A stretch of DNA of 64,000 nucleotides. Source: Rhodeus uyekii (taxonomy: Eukaryota; Chordata; Actinopteri; Cypriniformes; Acheilognathidae). Below, piece after piece: positions 46,037 to 56,048 of the stretch. The stretch is from NCBI GenBank assembly GCA_037043235.1, contig JAWRVZ010000133.1, positions 841,856 through 905,855 of the forward strand, written 5' to 3'. Made by a program: the position numbers and the translations under genes. Each line of letters starts with the position of its first letter. Positions within the stretch are counted from its first letter, which is position 1. The notes below the pieces were generated by a model. The model did no database searches and was not told where the DNA came from. It saw only the letters and a program-made list of their open reading frames with translations.

Positions 46037-49000
46037 CTAACTGGGGTCCAGGTCAGGAAGCAGACAAACTGGCTAAACCGACCGTCTGCTAGCTGTCTCA
46101 CGTCACAGAGGTCAGATAAATTACAACACATAGAAACTCTTTCTCCTAGAAATCCTATAGAGACTGTGTCTGTTCCACGAATTAGCAAATACAAAAAACT
46201 CTCAAAACCGTTTAAGGGTAAAAATTTAATTGATTTACAAACAACTAAGAACGGTTATAACACAAATGAACAAATGATAAAGCTTGGGTTGCTGAATATA
46301 CGATCCCTTTCCTCAAAAGCACTTATTGTAAATGATATAATTACAGATCATAAACTAGATGTGCTGTGTTTGACAGAAACCTGGCTAAAACCAGACGATT
46401 ACATTACTTTAAATGAGTCCACCCCTCAAGATTACTATTATAAACATGAGCCTCGTCTGAAAGGTAAAGGAGGAGGTGTTGCTGTAATTTATAGTAACAC
46501 GATCAGTACTGCTCAAAGGTCTAATTTGAAATATAATTCTTTTGAAGTGATGGTCCTCAATGTAAAATTATCTAGTGCAAGTAATAATTCCTGTTTAACT
46601 TTTGTGCTGGCTATTCTATACAGGCCACCAGGGCACCATACAGACTTTATCAAAGAATTTGCTGATTTTCTCTCAGAACTAGTAATGTCTGCAGATAAAG
46701 TCATAATTGTCGGTGATTTTAATATCCATGTAGATAATGAAAAAGACGCATTGGGATTGGCATTTAGAGACATCTTAAACTCTATTGGAGTTACACAACA
46801 TGTATCAGGACCCACTCATTCTCATAATCATACTTTAGATCTAATATTGTCGCATGGGATCAATGTTGATACTGTTCAAATTCTACAGCAGAGCGATGAC
46901 ATCTCAGATCATTACTTAGTTGCGTGTAGACTACCTTTAGCCAAAGTCGAAAAACTAACTCCCTGTTATAAATATAGTAGAACTATCACTCCTAACACAA
47001 AAGATAGCTTTATAAATAATCTTCCTGATCAGTTTGATCTACTTAACATCCCAGATAGCCTAGAAGAACTTGATGTTGCAACAGAAACTATTAACTCTCT
47101 CTTTTCCAGCACTTTAGACACTGTTGCTCCGTTGCGCTTAAAGAAGATTAAAGAAAATAGTCCAACACCGTGGTACAACGAGCACACCCGGGCCCTCAAG
47201 AGAGCAGCCAGAAAAATGGAGCGGAGCTGGAAAAAAACTAAGCTAGAGGTTTTTCGCATTTCATGGAAAGACAGCTCTATTGCATTCAGAAAAGCCTTAA
47301 AATCAGCTAGATCTGCTTACTTTTCCACCCTCTTAGAAGAAAACAAATACAACCCTAGGTATTTATTTGAGACAGTGACTAAATTAACAAGAAATAAAGC
47401 CTCAACCCCAGATGCTTTAAAACAGCACAGCAGTAATGACTTCATGGACTTCTTTACTTGCAAAATTCATAATATTAGAGAGAAAATTATAACCATGCAA
47501 CCGTCTACTACAATATCACAAAATACAGTAAATGTTAGTGTCCCCGAAGAAAAATTCCACTCCTTCATTGCTATTGGGGAGGAAGAATTGTCTAAACTCG
47601 TTAAATCATCAAAATCAACAACATGTATGCTAGACCCAATACCAACTAAGCTACTGAAAGAGTTGCTTCCAGAGATCATAGATCCTCTCCTTAATATTAT
47701 TAATTCATCTTTGTCATTAGGATACGTACCAAAAACCTTTAAGCTGGCCGTAATTAAACCGCTTATTAAAAAACCACAACTTGATCCTACAGAATTAGTT
47801 AATTACAGGCCGATATCGAATCTACCTTTTTTGTCAAAGATTCTAGAAAAGGCAATATCTTCACAACTATGTTCCTTTCTAGAAAGAAACAGCATCTACG
47901 AGGATTTCCAGTCAGGATTTAGACCATATCATAGTACTGAGACTGCTCTTATTAGAGTTACTAATGATTTGCTCTTATCATCCGATCGTGGTTGTATCTC
48001 TCTGTTAGTGTTACTGGACCTTAGTGCTGCATTTGATACAATTGACCACAAAATCCTTCTGAATAGACTTGAAAATTATGTTGGCATTAGTGGAGTTGCA
48101 TTAGCCTGGTTCAAATCATACTTATCTGACCGTTATCAGTTTGTAGCAGTAAATGAGGAGATGTCATATCGGTCACAAGTTCAGTATGGAGTTCCTCAAG
48201 GTTCAGTGTTAGGACCATTGCTTTTCACCCTGTACATGCTTCCTTTGGGTGCAGTTATTAGGAAGCATGGCATTAGCTTTCATTGTTACGCTGATGATAC
48301 TCAGCTCTATATTTCTTCTCATCCGGATGAAACAAACAAATTCACTAAATTAACAGAATGCATAACCGATATAAAAAATTGGATGACTAATAACTTTCTA
48401 CTGCTTAATTCTGAAAAAACAGAGATTCTAATTATTAGACCAAAAAGTTCAGCGCGTAATAATCTAGACTACTGCCTAACACTCGATGGCTGCTCTGTCA
48501 ACTCTTCGTCGTCAGTTAGAAACCTGGGTGTGCTCTTTGATACCAATCTTTCATTTGAAAGCCATGTTTCTAGCATCTGTAAAACGGCATTCTTCCATCT
48601 TAAAAATATATCTAAGTTGCGACATATGCTCTCTAAGACGAATGCGGAAAAGTTAGTTCATGCGTTCATGAGTTCAAGGCTAGATTATTGTAATGCTCTA
48701 CTAGGTGGTTGCCCTGCACGCTTAATAAACAAATTCCAGCTGGTCCAAAATGCAGCAGCTCGAGTTCTTACTAGAACCAGGAAATATGAGCATATTAGCC
48801 CAGTTCTGTCAAACCTGCACTGGCTTCCTATTAATCACCGAATACATTTTAAAATCTTGCTAATTACTTACAAAGCATTAAATGGTTTAGCTCCCCAGTA
48901 CTTGAGCGATCTCTTAACACATTATAGTCCTTCACGTCTATTGCGATCCCAAAATACTGACCAGCTTATAATACCTAGAATATCAAAGTCAACTGCTGGC

Positions 49001-49803
49001 GGTCGATCCTTTTCCTATTTAGCTCCTAAACTCTGGAACAGTCTTCCTAATACAGTTCGGGAAGCAGACACACTCTGTCAGTTTAAATCTAGACTAAAAA
49101 CACATCTTTTCAACCTGGCATACACATAACACATTATACATACATTTTAATCCAAATCATGTAAAATGATTGTTAGGCTGCATAATTTAGATAAGCCGGA
49201 ACCGAGAACATTCCCATAACACCTGATGTACTCGATACATCAGAAGAAGAATGGCATCTACGCTGATATTGTTCTCTGTTTATTCCGAGGTTACCGTGGT
49301 CAGCCGGATCCGGGCCGTATCCAGATCAGATGAAGGACCTGGACACGAGCACAGCACTACCCTGAAGTGTCTGCGGAGACCGTGACTCTACTGGACCCTC
49401 CCCTGTGACGATCATGAACCCATCTCCAACCGGACCAAATTGGACTTCATATTGGACTTGAATTGTTGTCAATATAATAATCATGTACTGTTTGGCTTTG
49501 GCCAGAGGACAACTGGTCCCCCGACTGAGCCTGGTTTCTCCCAAGGTTTTTTCTCCATTCTATTCTTCATTCGTTACGTCACCTGCCGGAGTTTTGGTTC
49601 CTTGCCGCTGTCGCCTATGGCTTGCTCAGTTGGGGAAACTTAACACTTAAAATTCATCAATTGTATTGATTCGCCTGCTCTTTTGGGGCTTCTGTTCAGC
49701 CAAACAAACTTTGTTTATATTGTTTTTCCTGTAAAGCTGCTTTGAAACAATCTACATTGTAAAAAGCGCTATATAAATAAAGGTGACTTGACTTGACTTG
49801 ACT
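45441..49803 (+). mobile_element. CR1/L2-type LINE, nearly complete
   Basis: It has an ORF1 C-terminal esterase (to 46036), a 129-bp spacer, an intact ORF2 (46166-49129) and a 674-bp 3' untranslated end with the aaaaagcgctatata block and a (tgact)n tail at about 49786-49803. The 5' end is truncated in ORF1, at an A-rich stretch (aaacaaaaaaacaaaaaac). The insertion splits DIRS copy C. The 3' end matches the fragment at 15236-15658. Family placement rests on the esterase ORF1, APE-type endonuclease, RT sequence and short-repeat tail. Confidence 0.9.
46166..49129 (+). CDS. LINE ORF2: APE endonuclease and reverse transcriptase, intact
   Basis: A 987-residue protein that would nick the target and reverse-transcribe LINE RNA there. 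The APE-type endonuclease occupies about residues 38-255: LLNIRS (Asn44), LCLTETWL (Glu71), GDFNIHVD (Asp184, Asn186), SDHYLV (Asp248, His249). RT occupies about 525-770: YRPISNLPFLSKILEKAI, LLDLSAAFDTIDH (Asp618), GVPQGSVLGPLLF, and YADD at 708-711. The C-terminal region has SSRLDYCNALLGG and QNAAARVLTR, typical of the L2/CR1 group. No stop or frameshift and all catalytic residues are present, unusual in this window. The start is the first ATG of the frame; a later Met (residue 37) is possible. Confidence 0.93.
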   Translation: MSVPRISKYKKLSKPFKGKNLIDLQTTKNGYNTNEQMIKLGLLNIRSLSSKALIVNDIITDHKLDVLCLTETWLKPDDYITLNESTPQDYYYKHEPRLKGKGGGVAVIYSNTISTAQRSNLKYNSFEVMVLNVKLSSASNNSCLTFVLAILYRPPGHHTDFIKEFADFLSELVMSADKVIIVGDFNIHVDNEKDALGLAFRDILNSIGVTQHVSGPTHSHNHTLDLILSHGINVDTVQILQQSDDISDHYLVACRLPLAKVEKLTPCYKYSRTITPNTKDSFINNLPDQFDLLNIPDSLEELDVATETINSLFSSTLDTVAPLRLKKIKENSPTPWYNEHTRALKRAARKMERSWKKTKLEVFRISWKDSSIAFRKALKSARSAYFSTLLEENKYNPRYLFETVTKLTRNKASTPDALKQHSSNDFMDFFTCKIHNIREKIITMQPSTTISQNTVNVSVPEEKFHSFIAIGEEELSKLVKSSKSTTCMLDPIPTKLLKELLPEIIDPLLNIINSSLSLGYVPKTFKLAVIKPLIKKPQLDPTELVNYRPISNLPFLSKILEKAISSQLCSFLERNSIYEDFQSGFRPYHSTETALIRVTNDLLLSSDRGCISLLVLLDLSAAFDTIDHKILLNRLENYVGISGVALAWFKSYLSDRYQFVAVNEEMSYRSQVQYGVPQGSVLGPLLFTLYMLPLGAVIRKHGISFHCYADDTQLYISSHPDETNKFTKLTECITDIKNWMTNNFLLLNSEKTEILIIRPKSSARNNLDYCLTLDGCSVNSSSSVRNLGVLFDTNLSFESHVSSICKTAFFHLKNISKLRHMLSKTNAEKLVHAFMSSRLDYCNALLGGCPARLINKFQLVQNAAARVLTRTRKYEHISPVLSNLHWLPINHRIHFKILLITYKALNGLAPQYLSDLLTHYSPSRLLRSQNTDQLIIPRISKSTAGGRSFSYLAPKLWNSLPNTVREADTLCQFKSRLKTHLFNLAYT

Positions 49804-50471
49804 AGGGTGCCTGCCTGGGACTTGTCTGTGGTACTCCAAGGCCTGTCCCAGGCGCCTTTTGAACCTTAGAGGAGCTTTCAGCTTCTTTCTCTTAACACCC
49901 TTCTTTTGCTGGCTATTGCCTCGCTTAAGAGGGTCGGGGATCTTCAGGCCCTCTCGGTGGCTCCCTCATGCCTCGAGTTCGGCCCGGGATGGAAAAACCT
50001 TTCTCCACCCGAGGTCAGGCTATGTCCCCAAGGTTCCCACCTATGTGGCTCGGTCTGTCACGCTGCAGGACTTCTGCCCTCCCCCCATTTGGCGATCATG
50101 AGTAAGAGCAAGAACAAGGTCTGTCCAGTGCGAGCACTGGACGCCTACATCCCAAGACTGCCACTTGGCGTGGGTTGGACCAACCGTTCGTTTGCTTTGG
50201 GGCTCATGAAGGGGCTCCAGCTTCCAAGCAAACCCTAAGCAGGTGGATAGTCGAGGCTATCTGTCTAGCCTACGAGTCGGCCGGACATGCTTCTCCTTTG
50301 AGGGTCTGGGCCCACTCCACTCGGAACGTGGCGGCATCCAAGGCTCTCCTCTCCGGAGTTTCCTTGTCTGATGTTTGTGCTGCGGATAGCTGGTCCTCGC
50401 CGCACACATTCATGAGGTTTTACCAATTGGACCTCGATGCCGCCCCAGGAACCAGGGTGCTCTCTCAGTGA
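49804..50471 (+). pseudogene. tyrosine recombinase C-terminal half, copy C
   Basis: It resumes the YR frame interrupted by the LINE: PAWDLSVVLQ (frame 1), then LAIASLKRVGDLQALSVAP with the first catalytic arginine. A frameshift follows near 49990-50090, and then LSRWIVEAICLAYESAG, AHSTRNVAAS (HxxR) and SSPHTFMRFYQLDL with the nucleophilic tyrosine. At least two indels separate these parts. The usual DAAGW reads AADSW. Confidence 0.83.
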
Positions 50472-50520
50472 CCTGGGACACACCCGGATGCCGGCGTCGC
50501 TGAGGTGGCATTGGTATAGC

Positions 50521-50854
50521 GTTCCCCTAGCGCTTTGACACAGCTTGAGTTCCCTGAAAGGGAACGTCTTTGGTTACGAATGTAACCCTGGTTCCCTGAG
50601 GGGAACGAGACGCTGCGTCTTTGCCTCAGCTCCTTGCGCCTCCGTGCCCGCTTCAGACATTCATGCTGACGCGCTTTATGCTCTTCCTCATGACGTCACC
50701 GGCAATCGCCGGCAGTGATGCATTCACACGCGTTCGTCTCTCATTGGTTGCACAGATCTTCACGTGACTGACGTCAGGCTATTTCCCCAAGCGCTTTGAC
50801 GCAGCGTCTCCTTCCCCTCAGGGAACCAGGGTTACATTCATAAACCGAGACGTT
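50521..50854. repeat. copy C internal complementary region and 3' terminal repeat
   Basis: The segment 50521-50620 fuses the inverse of an expected 5' terminus (ending gttccctgaaaggga) to the inverse of the actual 3' terminus (gtctttggttacgaatgtaa), meeting at aac. The 3' terminal repeat runs to 50854. The true 5' terminus is not in the window but can be predicted from the left half. Confidence 0.85.
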
Positions 50855-50859
50855 TTGCG

Positions 50860-51025
50860 CTCGTATATTAAAGGCACGGATTTACCGCCATATGGGCGGA
50901 GCGACAGCGGACCGAGCGCGGATAGCGGGACCGCTGCTGAAAGTTACGTGCAGGGGATGAAAGAGCCACAGCACAGGGGTGAAAGAGCCGAAAGCGGCTC
51001 CGCAGCCGCGGGTTGCCGACCCCTG
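50860..51025. mobile_element. hAT-type element end
   Basis: The segment ends cgggttgccgacccctg (51009-51025), whose inverse caggggtcggcaaccc is a typical hAT/Charlie-type terminus. No partner terminus was found upstream, so only an end is claimed. Confidence 0.45.
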
Positions 51026-52720
51026 ATCTAGAGTTAGTTACTTCTGGTTCACAATGAAAGATACATCGCATTGTAGGCAGTGGCTAAAGGCTGCAAGGGA
51101 TCATAAATACGGAGAGAATGCCACAATGAAAAAAAAGAAAAAAAAAGAAAACCTTTGTGTTTGCAGTCAACATTTCAAATTGGATGACTGCAAACAGTCC
51201 TCGTGTCCGAAATCGCACACTGAGTAGGTATAGCTCTCGAGAAAGGAGCTAGCCACTCTATCTATACCCCCTCTTTCTACGACTAGACTCCCCATGAGCT
51301 CAGGAGTCGACACGACTCGCGAACACTCAGGAGTGTCTACAGGGGACTCTCCTCCCTAGCTGACTGAGTGGAGCTCAGGGAAGCAGGGAAGACCCACCAT
51401 TAGGGCCCATCTCTAACTGAACACTATAGCTAGGGTCTAGCAGGCCGAGTAGAGGAAAACAGCAGGGTGCACCTAGTACAGACCTTCTAGATTTGGTTGG
51501 CCTCCCCAATTTACTCAAGAACCAGGACAATGCACAGTGCGAGCAATTAATTGCCAAAATCTCTCTCAAGGGTTGTGCCAGCATGCTGACCGCACTGTAC
51601 TCTAGGCCACTTGCGGAGAGTGTCATGCCCCAACCGCAGGTCAGGGGAGTGAAGGGTATAGTGGACACGGGAAGACTTTTTTTTCTCACCTTGTATAGAC
51701 CTAGCAAGTTGAGCTCAGGAGTGAAGGCCTCAACCAAAAGCACTCCTTTTTACTCCACAGGCTTAGGCGAGGGGGCCCAATTGAGGCCGGCAACTCTACT
51801 ATTAAGAACGCAGACTGTACTATTAAGAGGAGGTCTGAAAATACTCCCTGCGCTTGTGAAGCCCCCACCAAAAGGGGACAAACACCTCACAGAGGTGCAG
51901 AGTGCAGCCTCACAGAGATAATACCTCTGAATACCTATCAATGCACACCCAAACGTGAGCACATTCTCCTCAGAGAAGCAGTCGTTACATACACAAACAA
52001 CCTCCTCAAAAAGGTTGGCATGCATGCTCCTCACCTAGGCATTTATTTTTAGCATAATTCACATATCACGTGTATCATTGGGTGTCAGAAATCACTGACA
52101 CAGATGAATACAACGAAAGTGGTTTTCCTTGCTGGCCATCCTGGCAGACAACGCTTTCAGCTGTCTCCTGAAGAAAGAGGTATGATATGACGTACTGTTC
52201 AGATGCATCTTTTATACCTGTAGATGCACCTGGGGTGACATCATAGGCGGCGACCGACCAATGTCAAGTGGGTTGTCGTGATCGGATTAATGCTTCAGAC
52301 AACTGTCATACTGACAAGTACATAAGAGTGCTTACAATGCAAAGTTTCAAGCACATACTAGCAGAACAGTAGTATTTACTGCATTATATTAATCTCATTC
52401 TTGTTATCCTGATGCAATGCTCCCTCTAATTATTCAGCTTCTTGCTGAAAAAAAGTTTTCTCTACTGGGCTGACATTTTGGCCACCCGATTAAAACATAT
52501 TTATAACAGACCTGTAAATTGTACGTAATCACACAAAAACTGTGGTGGGTGTATAATTCTGAATGTCTCCCTAGCTTTGTTACTGTTCCACTTGCTCTAC
52601 TGTATAGCTACTGTATAGAGTGCATTAGATTTAAAAATAAGGATGCAGCATTTTGTCTCACTAAAGATGCTGTTCAACTTCATAAACAGCTGAAGTACTG
52701 CCATGCAATAGTAAAATGTA
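51026..52720. other. unassigned, repeat-like; no gene recognised
   Basis: The segment 51240-52030 is more GC-balanced than typical intergenic DNA here and open on both strands for more than 100 codons (51375-51743 minus; 51493-51921 plus), without a domain I recognise. The segment 52060-52330 looks promoter- or LTR-like (tttataccta near 52211) but has no defined ends. Confidence 0.35.
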
Positions 52721-52721
52721 G

Positions 52722-52890
52722 TTCCCTTTCACGGGAACTCGAGCTGTGTCTAGCGCTGTGGGAACGCGCCCGCGTGTATCCGTCATGAAGCACTTATATA
52801 ATCTGACCCGTCAGGTGACGCGGATGATGTCAGCGGGTGACGTCACGAACCAGGAATCTATAAATACTAGCCACGCCAAACAGACTGCAG
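52722..52890 (+). promoter_or_regulatory. copy D left inverted terminal repeat with promoter motifs
   Basis: Over 169 bp it is the near-exact inverse of 57146-57315, with divergence confined mainly to the outer about 30 bases. It contains TGACGTCA (52838-52845), the full cyclic-AMP response palindrome, about 14 bp before tataaata (52859-52866), facing into the element. That is a plausible core promoter for the retrotransposon transcript. Transcription itself is inference. Confidence 0.85.
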
Positions 52891-53034
52891 CTCCTGTCTC
52901 TTCAGTTGCGCTCTATGTGATCTGTCCGTCTTATTTGGTGTTGTTTGTCTGTACACAAGCATATATATATATATATATTGATATTATGGCGAGCCAGAGC
53001 TTCAGACAGTGTGTATCCCTGCCCTCGCTATATC

Positions 53035-54110
53035 ACGTGTGGTGATACACACCAGCTCTGTGTAATGTGTCTGGGAGCGGAGCATGCACAGGCAGCGTTT
53101 GAGGGCGCTGCCTGTTCCTCATGTGAGCAGTTACCTCTTAGGACGCTCCGCTCCCGCCTGGCCCTCTTTGAGGAGGGCGCCCAGGCTAGCGGTCCTCAGG
53201 GCTCTGGTCCCGCTGTTGCTGAGGCTCAGCGTTGATCTCGGTCCTGGGGATCGCAGATGGATCTGACGGAGGGGATTGAGACGGGCGCTGCCCTTTCTCA
53301 GCCTTCATCCGGCAGATCTAGTGCCAGCTCTCATGCGGAAGCACGCGCTGCGGCTTCTTCCGCGGTGGGTTATGCACCGGCGCTGCAGCTATCTAGTTCC
53401 GAGGAACTAGATGCTGCATGCGCCGAGGCTGGGGATGAGGACTCGCCACCTTTTTCCCCAGCCTATGATGAGCTGGTAGAGGTTTTGACTCGCGCCGTTG
53501 CCAGACTTAACATCAGCTGGCCGGCAGAGAGGCAGGATGTTCGTCCAAAAAGCAAGTTAGACGAGCGTTTTTTTGCCTTCGCGAGCTCAGCCTCTGCGTC
53601 GGGGTCTGCCGTTTTTTCTGACCTCAGTGTGGAGGTCGTGGAAGAAACCGGCATCAGCAAGAGTGCATAATCCAACTACCAAAATATATTCATCTGTTTT
53701 GGGTCTCAAAGAGTTTGGTTACGTGGCGCTTCCCAAGGTTGAGGAGACTTTAGCCACCCATTTGTCTCCTCAGTCAGCGATAAGGTGCGTCGACCGTTGA
53801 GGGCTGTCCCCATCGGGGTCGGGCAGTGTTCACCTCCGTCTACGGTGCCTGCCCTTCCCCGCTGCCCTCAGGGGGTCCGCTCGCTAACCCTGCCACCTCG
53901 TGTGCTTCAGGGCGCAGCGGCTCCCAGCGAGCGTTTGTCCCAGTGTCTGCCCGGAAACGTTGCAGCACCAGGATGCTCGCTCCCTCCGGTCGTTCCCTGC
54001 CGGTTCGCCGCTTCAGGGCACCGAGTCGATGGTTCGATCAATCCCAGAGGCCAGTCCCGAGGGGCTGGTTCCCTTAGTAGACTTTCTGGCAGCGTGGAAA
54101 CTTCTGCCTG
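53035..54110 (+). pseudogene. gag-like protein, copy D
   Basis: The N-terminus has a cysteine/histidine cluster (CGDTHQLCVMCLGAEHA, then CSSC) resembling a small zinc-binding fold, followed by LRTLRSRLALFEEG. An in-frame TGA (53233-53235) separates it from 53257-53670 (SSSEELDAACAEAGDEDSPP, LTRAVARLNISWP). Another frame carries on with KPASARVHNPTTKIYSSVLGLKEFGY and PKVEETLATHLSP to about 53780. The conserved core kept in copy B (LQAYQAELL...ATLVV) is absent, so a large internal deletion joins this to the C-terminal tail. Confidence 0.75.
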
Positions 54111-54113
54111 AAT

Positions 54114-56048
54114 GTGTCTCGTTGGGTCCTGCGCACCATTAAATTTGGGTACACCATCCAATTTCGGACCTCGCCTCCGAGGTTCGCGGGAGTTCTGGTC
54201 ACTACGGTGGCTCCCGAGCAGGCTCTGGTATTGGAACAGGAAGTAGTGACACTGCTATGGAAAGGGGCCATAGAACATGTTCCCCCCTCAGACAGACAGT
54301 CAGATTTTTACAGCCGATACTTCTTGGTTCCCAAGAAGGATGGAGGTCTACGCCCTATCTTGGATCAGCGGTTACTCAACAAGGCAGTATTGCAGCTCAA
54401 GTTCAAGATGCTTACTCTCAAGCAGATCGTTCCACAGATCAGGTCCGAGGACTGGTTTGTGACGATAGATATGAAAGACGCGTATTTCCATATCTCCATC
54501 CTTCCTCAGCACAGGAGGTTCCTCAGGTTTGCCTTTGGGGACGAGGCATACCAATATCGGGTCCTCCCGTTCGGTCTAGCTTTATCTCCCCGCACCTTCA
54601 CCAAGTGTGTAGATGCAGCTCTCGCACCTCTTCGCCTGCAGGGCATCCGTATTCTCAATTATCTGGACGACTGGCTAATTTTAGCTCAGTCGAGGCAGCT
54701 GGCGGTTCGGCATCGAGATGCCGTTCTCGCTCATATGAGGGTGCTGGGCTTACGGCTGAATGTCAAGAAGAGTGTTCTTTCCCCCCTTCAGACAACCACC
54801 TTTCTCGGGGTAGTCTGGGACTCTTTTTCGATGCGAGCGCGTCTGTCTCCCGCCCGCATCCAGTCTATCCTTTCAGCCGTAAAGCAGATAAAGCTAGGCC
54901 AGTCACGCACTGTGAAGCAGTTCCAGAGACTGCTAGGGCTCATGGCAGCAGCGTCCAACGTTATTACTTTTGGCCTGTTGCACATGAGACCCCTTCAGTG
55001 GTGGCTCAGGACCAGGGGGTTTTCCCCGAGGGGCAACCCATTTCTCATGATCAAGGTCACGCGGCGCTGCCTTCGTGCCTTGGCTGTGTGGAAGGATCCC
55101 TGGTTCCTCTCCCAAGGTCCAGTGCTGGGAGCTCCTTGTCGTCGCCGAGTGCTTACGACGGATGCATCCCTCACGGGCTGGGGAGCAGTTTTAGAGGGTC
55201 GCTCAGCGCAAGGTCTGTGGAGCGGACACCATCGCTCTTGGCACATCAACTGTCTCGAGATGATGGCGGTCTTTTTTGCTCTGAGGAGCTTCCTCCCAGA
55301 CCTCAGGGACCATCATGTTCTGGTTCGGTCGGACAACATTGCGGTGGTCGCCTATATAAACCATCAGGGGGGCCTGCGTTCACGCCCTCTGTACAAGCTA
55401 GCGCATCAGATCCTCCTTTGGTCCCAGGGGAAGTTGCTGTCTCTCAAAGCAGTTTATATCCCAGGGACTCAAAACGTGGGACCAGACATCCTGTCGAGGC
55501 AGGGGCTGAGGCCCGGGGAATGGAGGCTCCACACCGAGGTGGTGGAGCAGATTTGGGAGAGGTTCGGTCGAGCTCAGGTGGATCTGTTCGCGTCTCGAGA
55601 GACGTCGCACTGTCCGCTCTGGTTCTCCCTGTCTCATCCAGCTCCTCTCGGACTGGATGCTATGTCTCAGGAGTGGCCGAGGCTACTCCTGTACGCCTTT
55701 CCCCCCGATTGTTCTGCTCCCGGGAGTTCTGGAGAGGGTTCGCCGGGACAAGGTCCGTCTCATCTTAGTTGCCCCGCGGTGGCCGGGCAGAGTGTGGTTT
55801 CCAGACCTGGTTTCTCTCCTAGATGGTACTCCTTGGGAGATTCTGGTCAGGAAGGACCTTCTGTCCCAGGCGGGGGGACTGATTCTACATCCCCGCCCGG
55901 AACTTTGGAACCTGTGGGCTTGGCTTCTGAGGGGGCCCAGCTCCTAAGTTCTGGCCTCTCCACTGAGGTGGTTGAGACCATTCTTCACTCTAGAGCTCCC
56001 TCCACGAGGAAACTTTATGCCTTGAAGTGGAGACTCTTCACACTATAG
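54114..56048 (+). CDS. reverse transcriptase-RNase H, copy D, open frame
   Basis: 644 residues. The protein copies element RNA and removes it from the hybrid. RT: YFLVPKKDGGLRPILD (69-84), TIDMKDAYFHISILP with Asp119, LPFGLALSP (151-159), YLDDWLILA with the catalytic pair Asp185-Asp186, FLGVVWDS (230-237). RNase H: TTDAS (Asp350), CLEMMAV (Glu382), RSDN (Asp407), PDILSR (Asp458). After about residue 531 the conserved post-RNase H sequence (LLPGVLERVRRDKVRLILVAP) lies in the +1 frame (about 55690-55940), while this frame runs on in non-conserved sequence and re-enters YR at LSTEVVETILHSRAPSTRK. All enzymatic residues remain, but the tail is frameshifted. The frame ends at TAG 56046-56048 inside YR. 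Confidence 0.92.
   Translation: MSRWVLRTIKFGYTIQFRTSPPRFAGVLVTTVAPEQALVLEQEVVTLLWKGAIEHVPPSDRQSDFYSRYFLVPKKDGGLRPILDQRLLNKAVLQLKFKMLTLKQIVPQIRSEDWFVTIDMKDAYFHISILPQHRRFLRFAFGDEAYQYRVLPFGLALSPRTFTKCVDAALAPLRLQGIRILNYLDDWLILAQSRQLAVRHRDAVLAHMRVLGLRLNVKKSVLSPLQTTTFLGVVWDSFSMRARLSPARIQSILSAVKQIKLGQSRTVKQFQRLLGLMAAASNVITFGLLHMRPLQWWLRTRGFSPRGNPFLMIKVTRRCLRALAVWKDPWFLSQGPVLGAPCRRRVLTTDASLTGWGAVLEGRSAQGLWSGHHRSWHINCLEMMAVFFALRSFLPDLRDHHVLVRSDNIAVVAYINHQGGLRSRPLYKLAHQILLWSQGKLLSLKAVYIPGTQNVGPDILSRQGLRPGEWRLHTEVVEQIWERFGRAQVDLFASRETSHCPLWFSLSHPAPLGLDAMSQEWPRLLLYAFPPDCSAPGSSGEGSPGQGPSHLSCPAVAGQSVVSRPGFSPRWYSLGDSGQEGPSVPGGGTDSTSPPGTLEPVGLASEGAQLLSSGLSTEVVETILHSRAPSTRKLYALKWRLFTL

Larger units (their letters stand above)
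44574..50854 (+). mobile_element. DIRS1-like YR retrotransposon, copy C, split by a LINE
   Basis: The left edge is truncated: sequence begins in the RT thumb (about 44590-44700), skips most of RNase H, and enters YR with LSAEVVETILQSRAPSTRK. The LINE at 45441-49803 interrupts YR between the residues matching LRP and RVPxWD of other copies. YR resumes at 49804 and ends at about 50471. The internal complementary region is at 50521-50620, and the 3' terminus ends in GTT at 50852-50854. TGACGTCA occurs at 50691-50698 and 50769-50776. Confidence 0.87.

Noticed and set aside
54257..55768. 503-codon open frame overlapping RT in copy D
   Set aside because: It reads RT-RNase H DNA in the wrong frame; no motif, and the 54114-56048 frame holds all catalytic residues.
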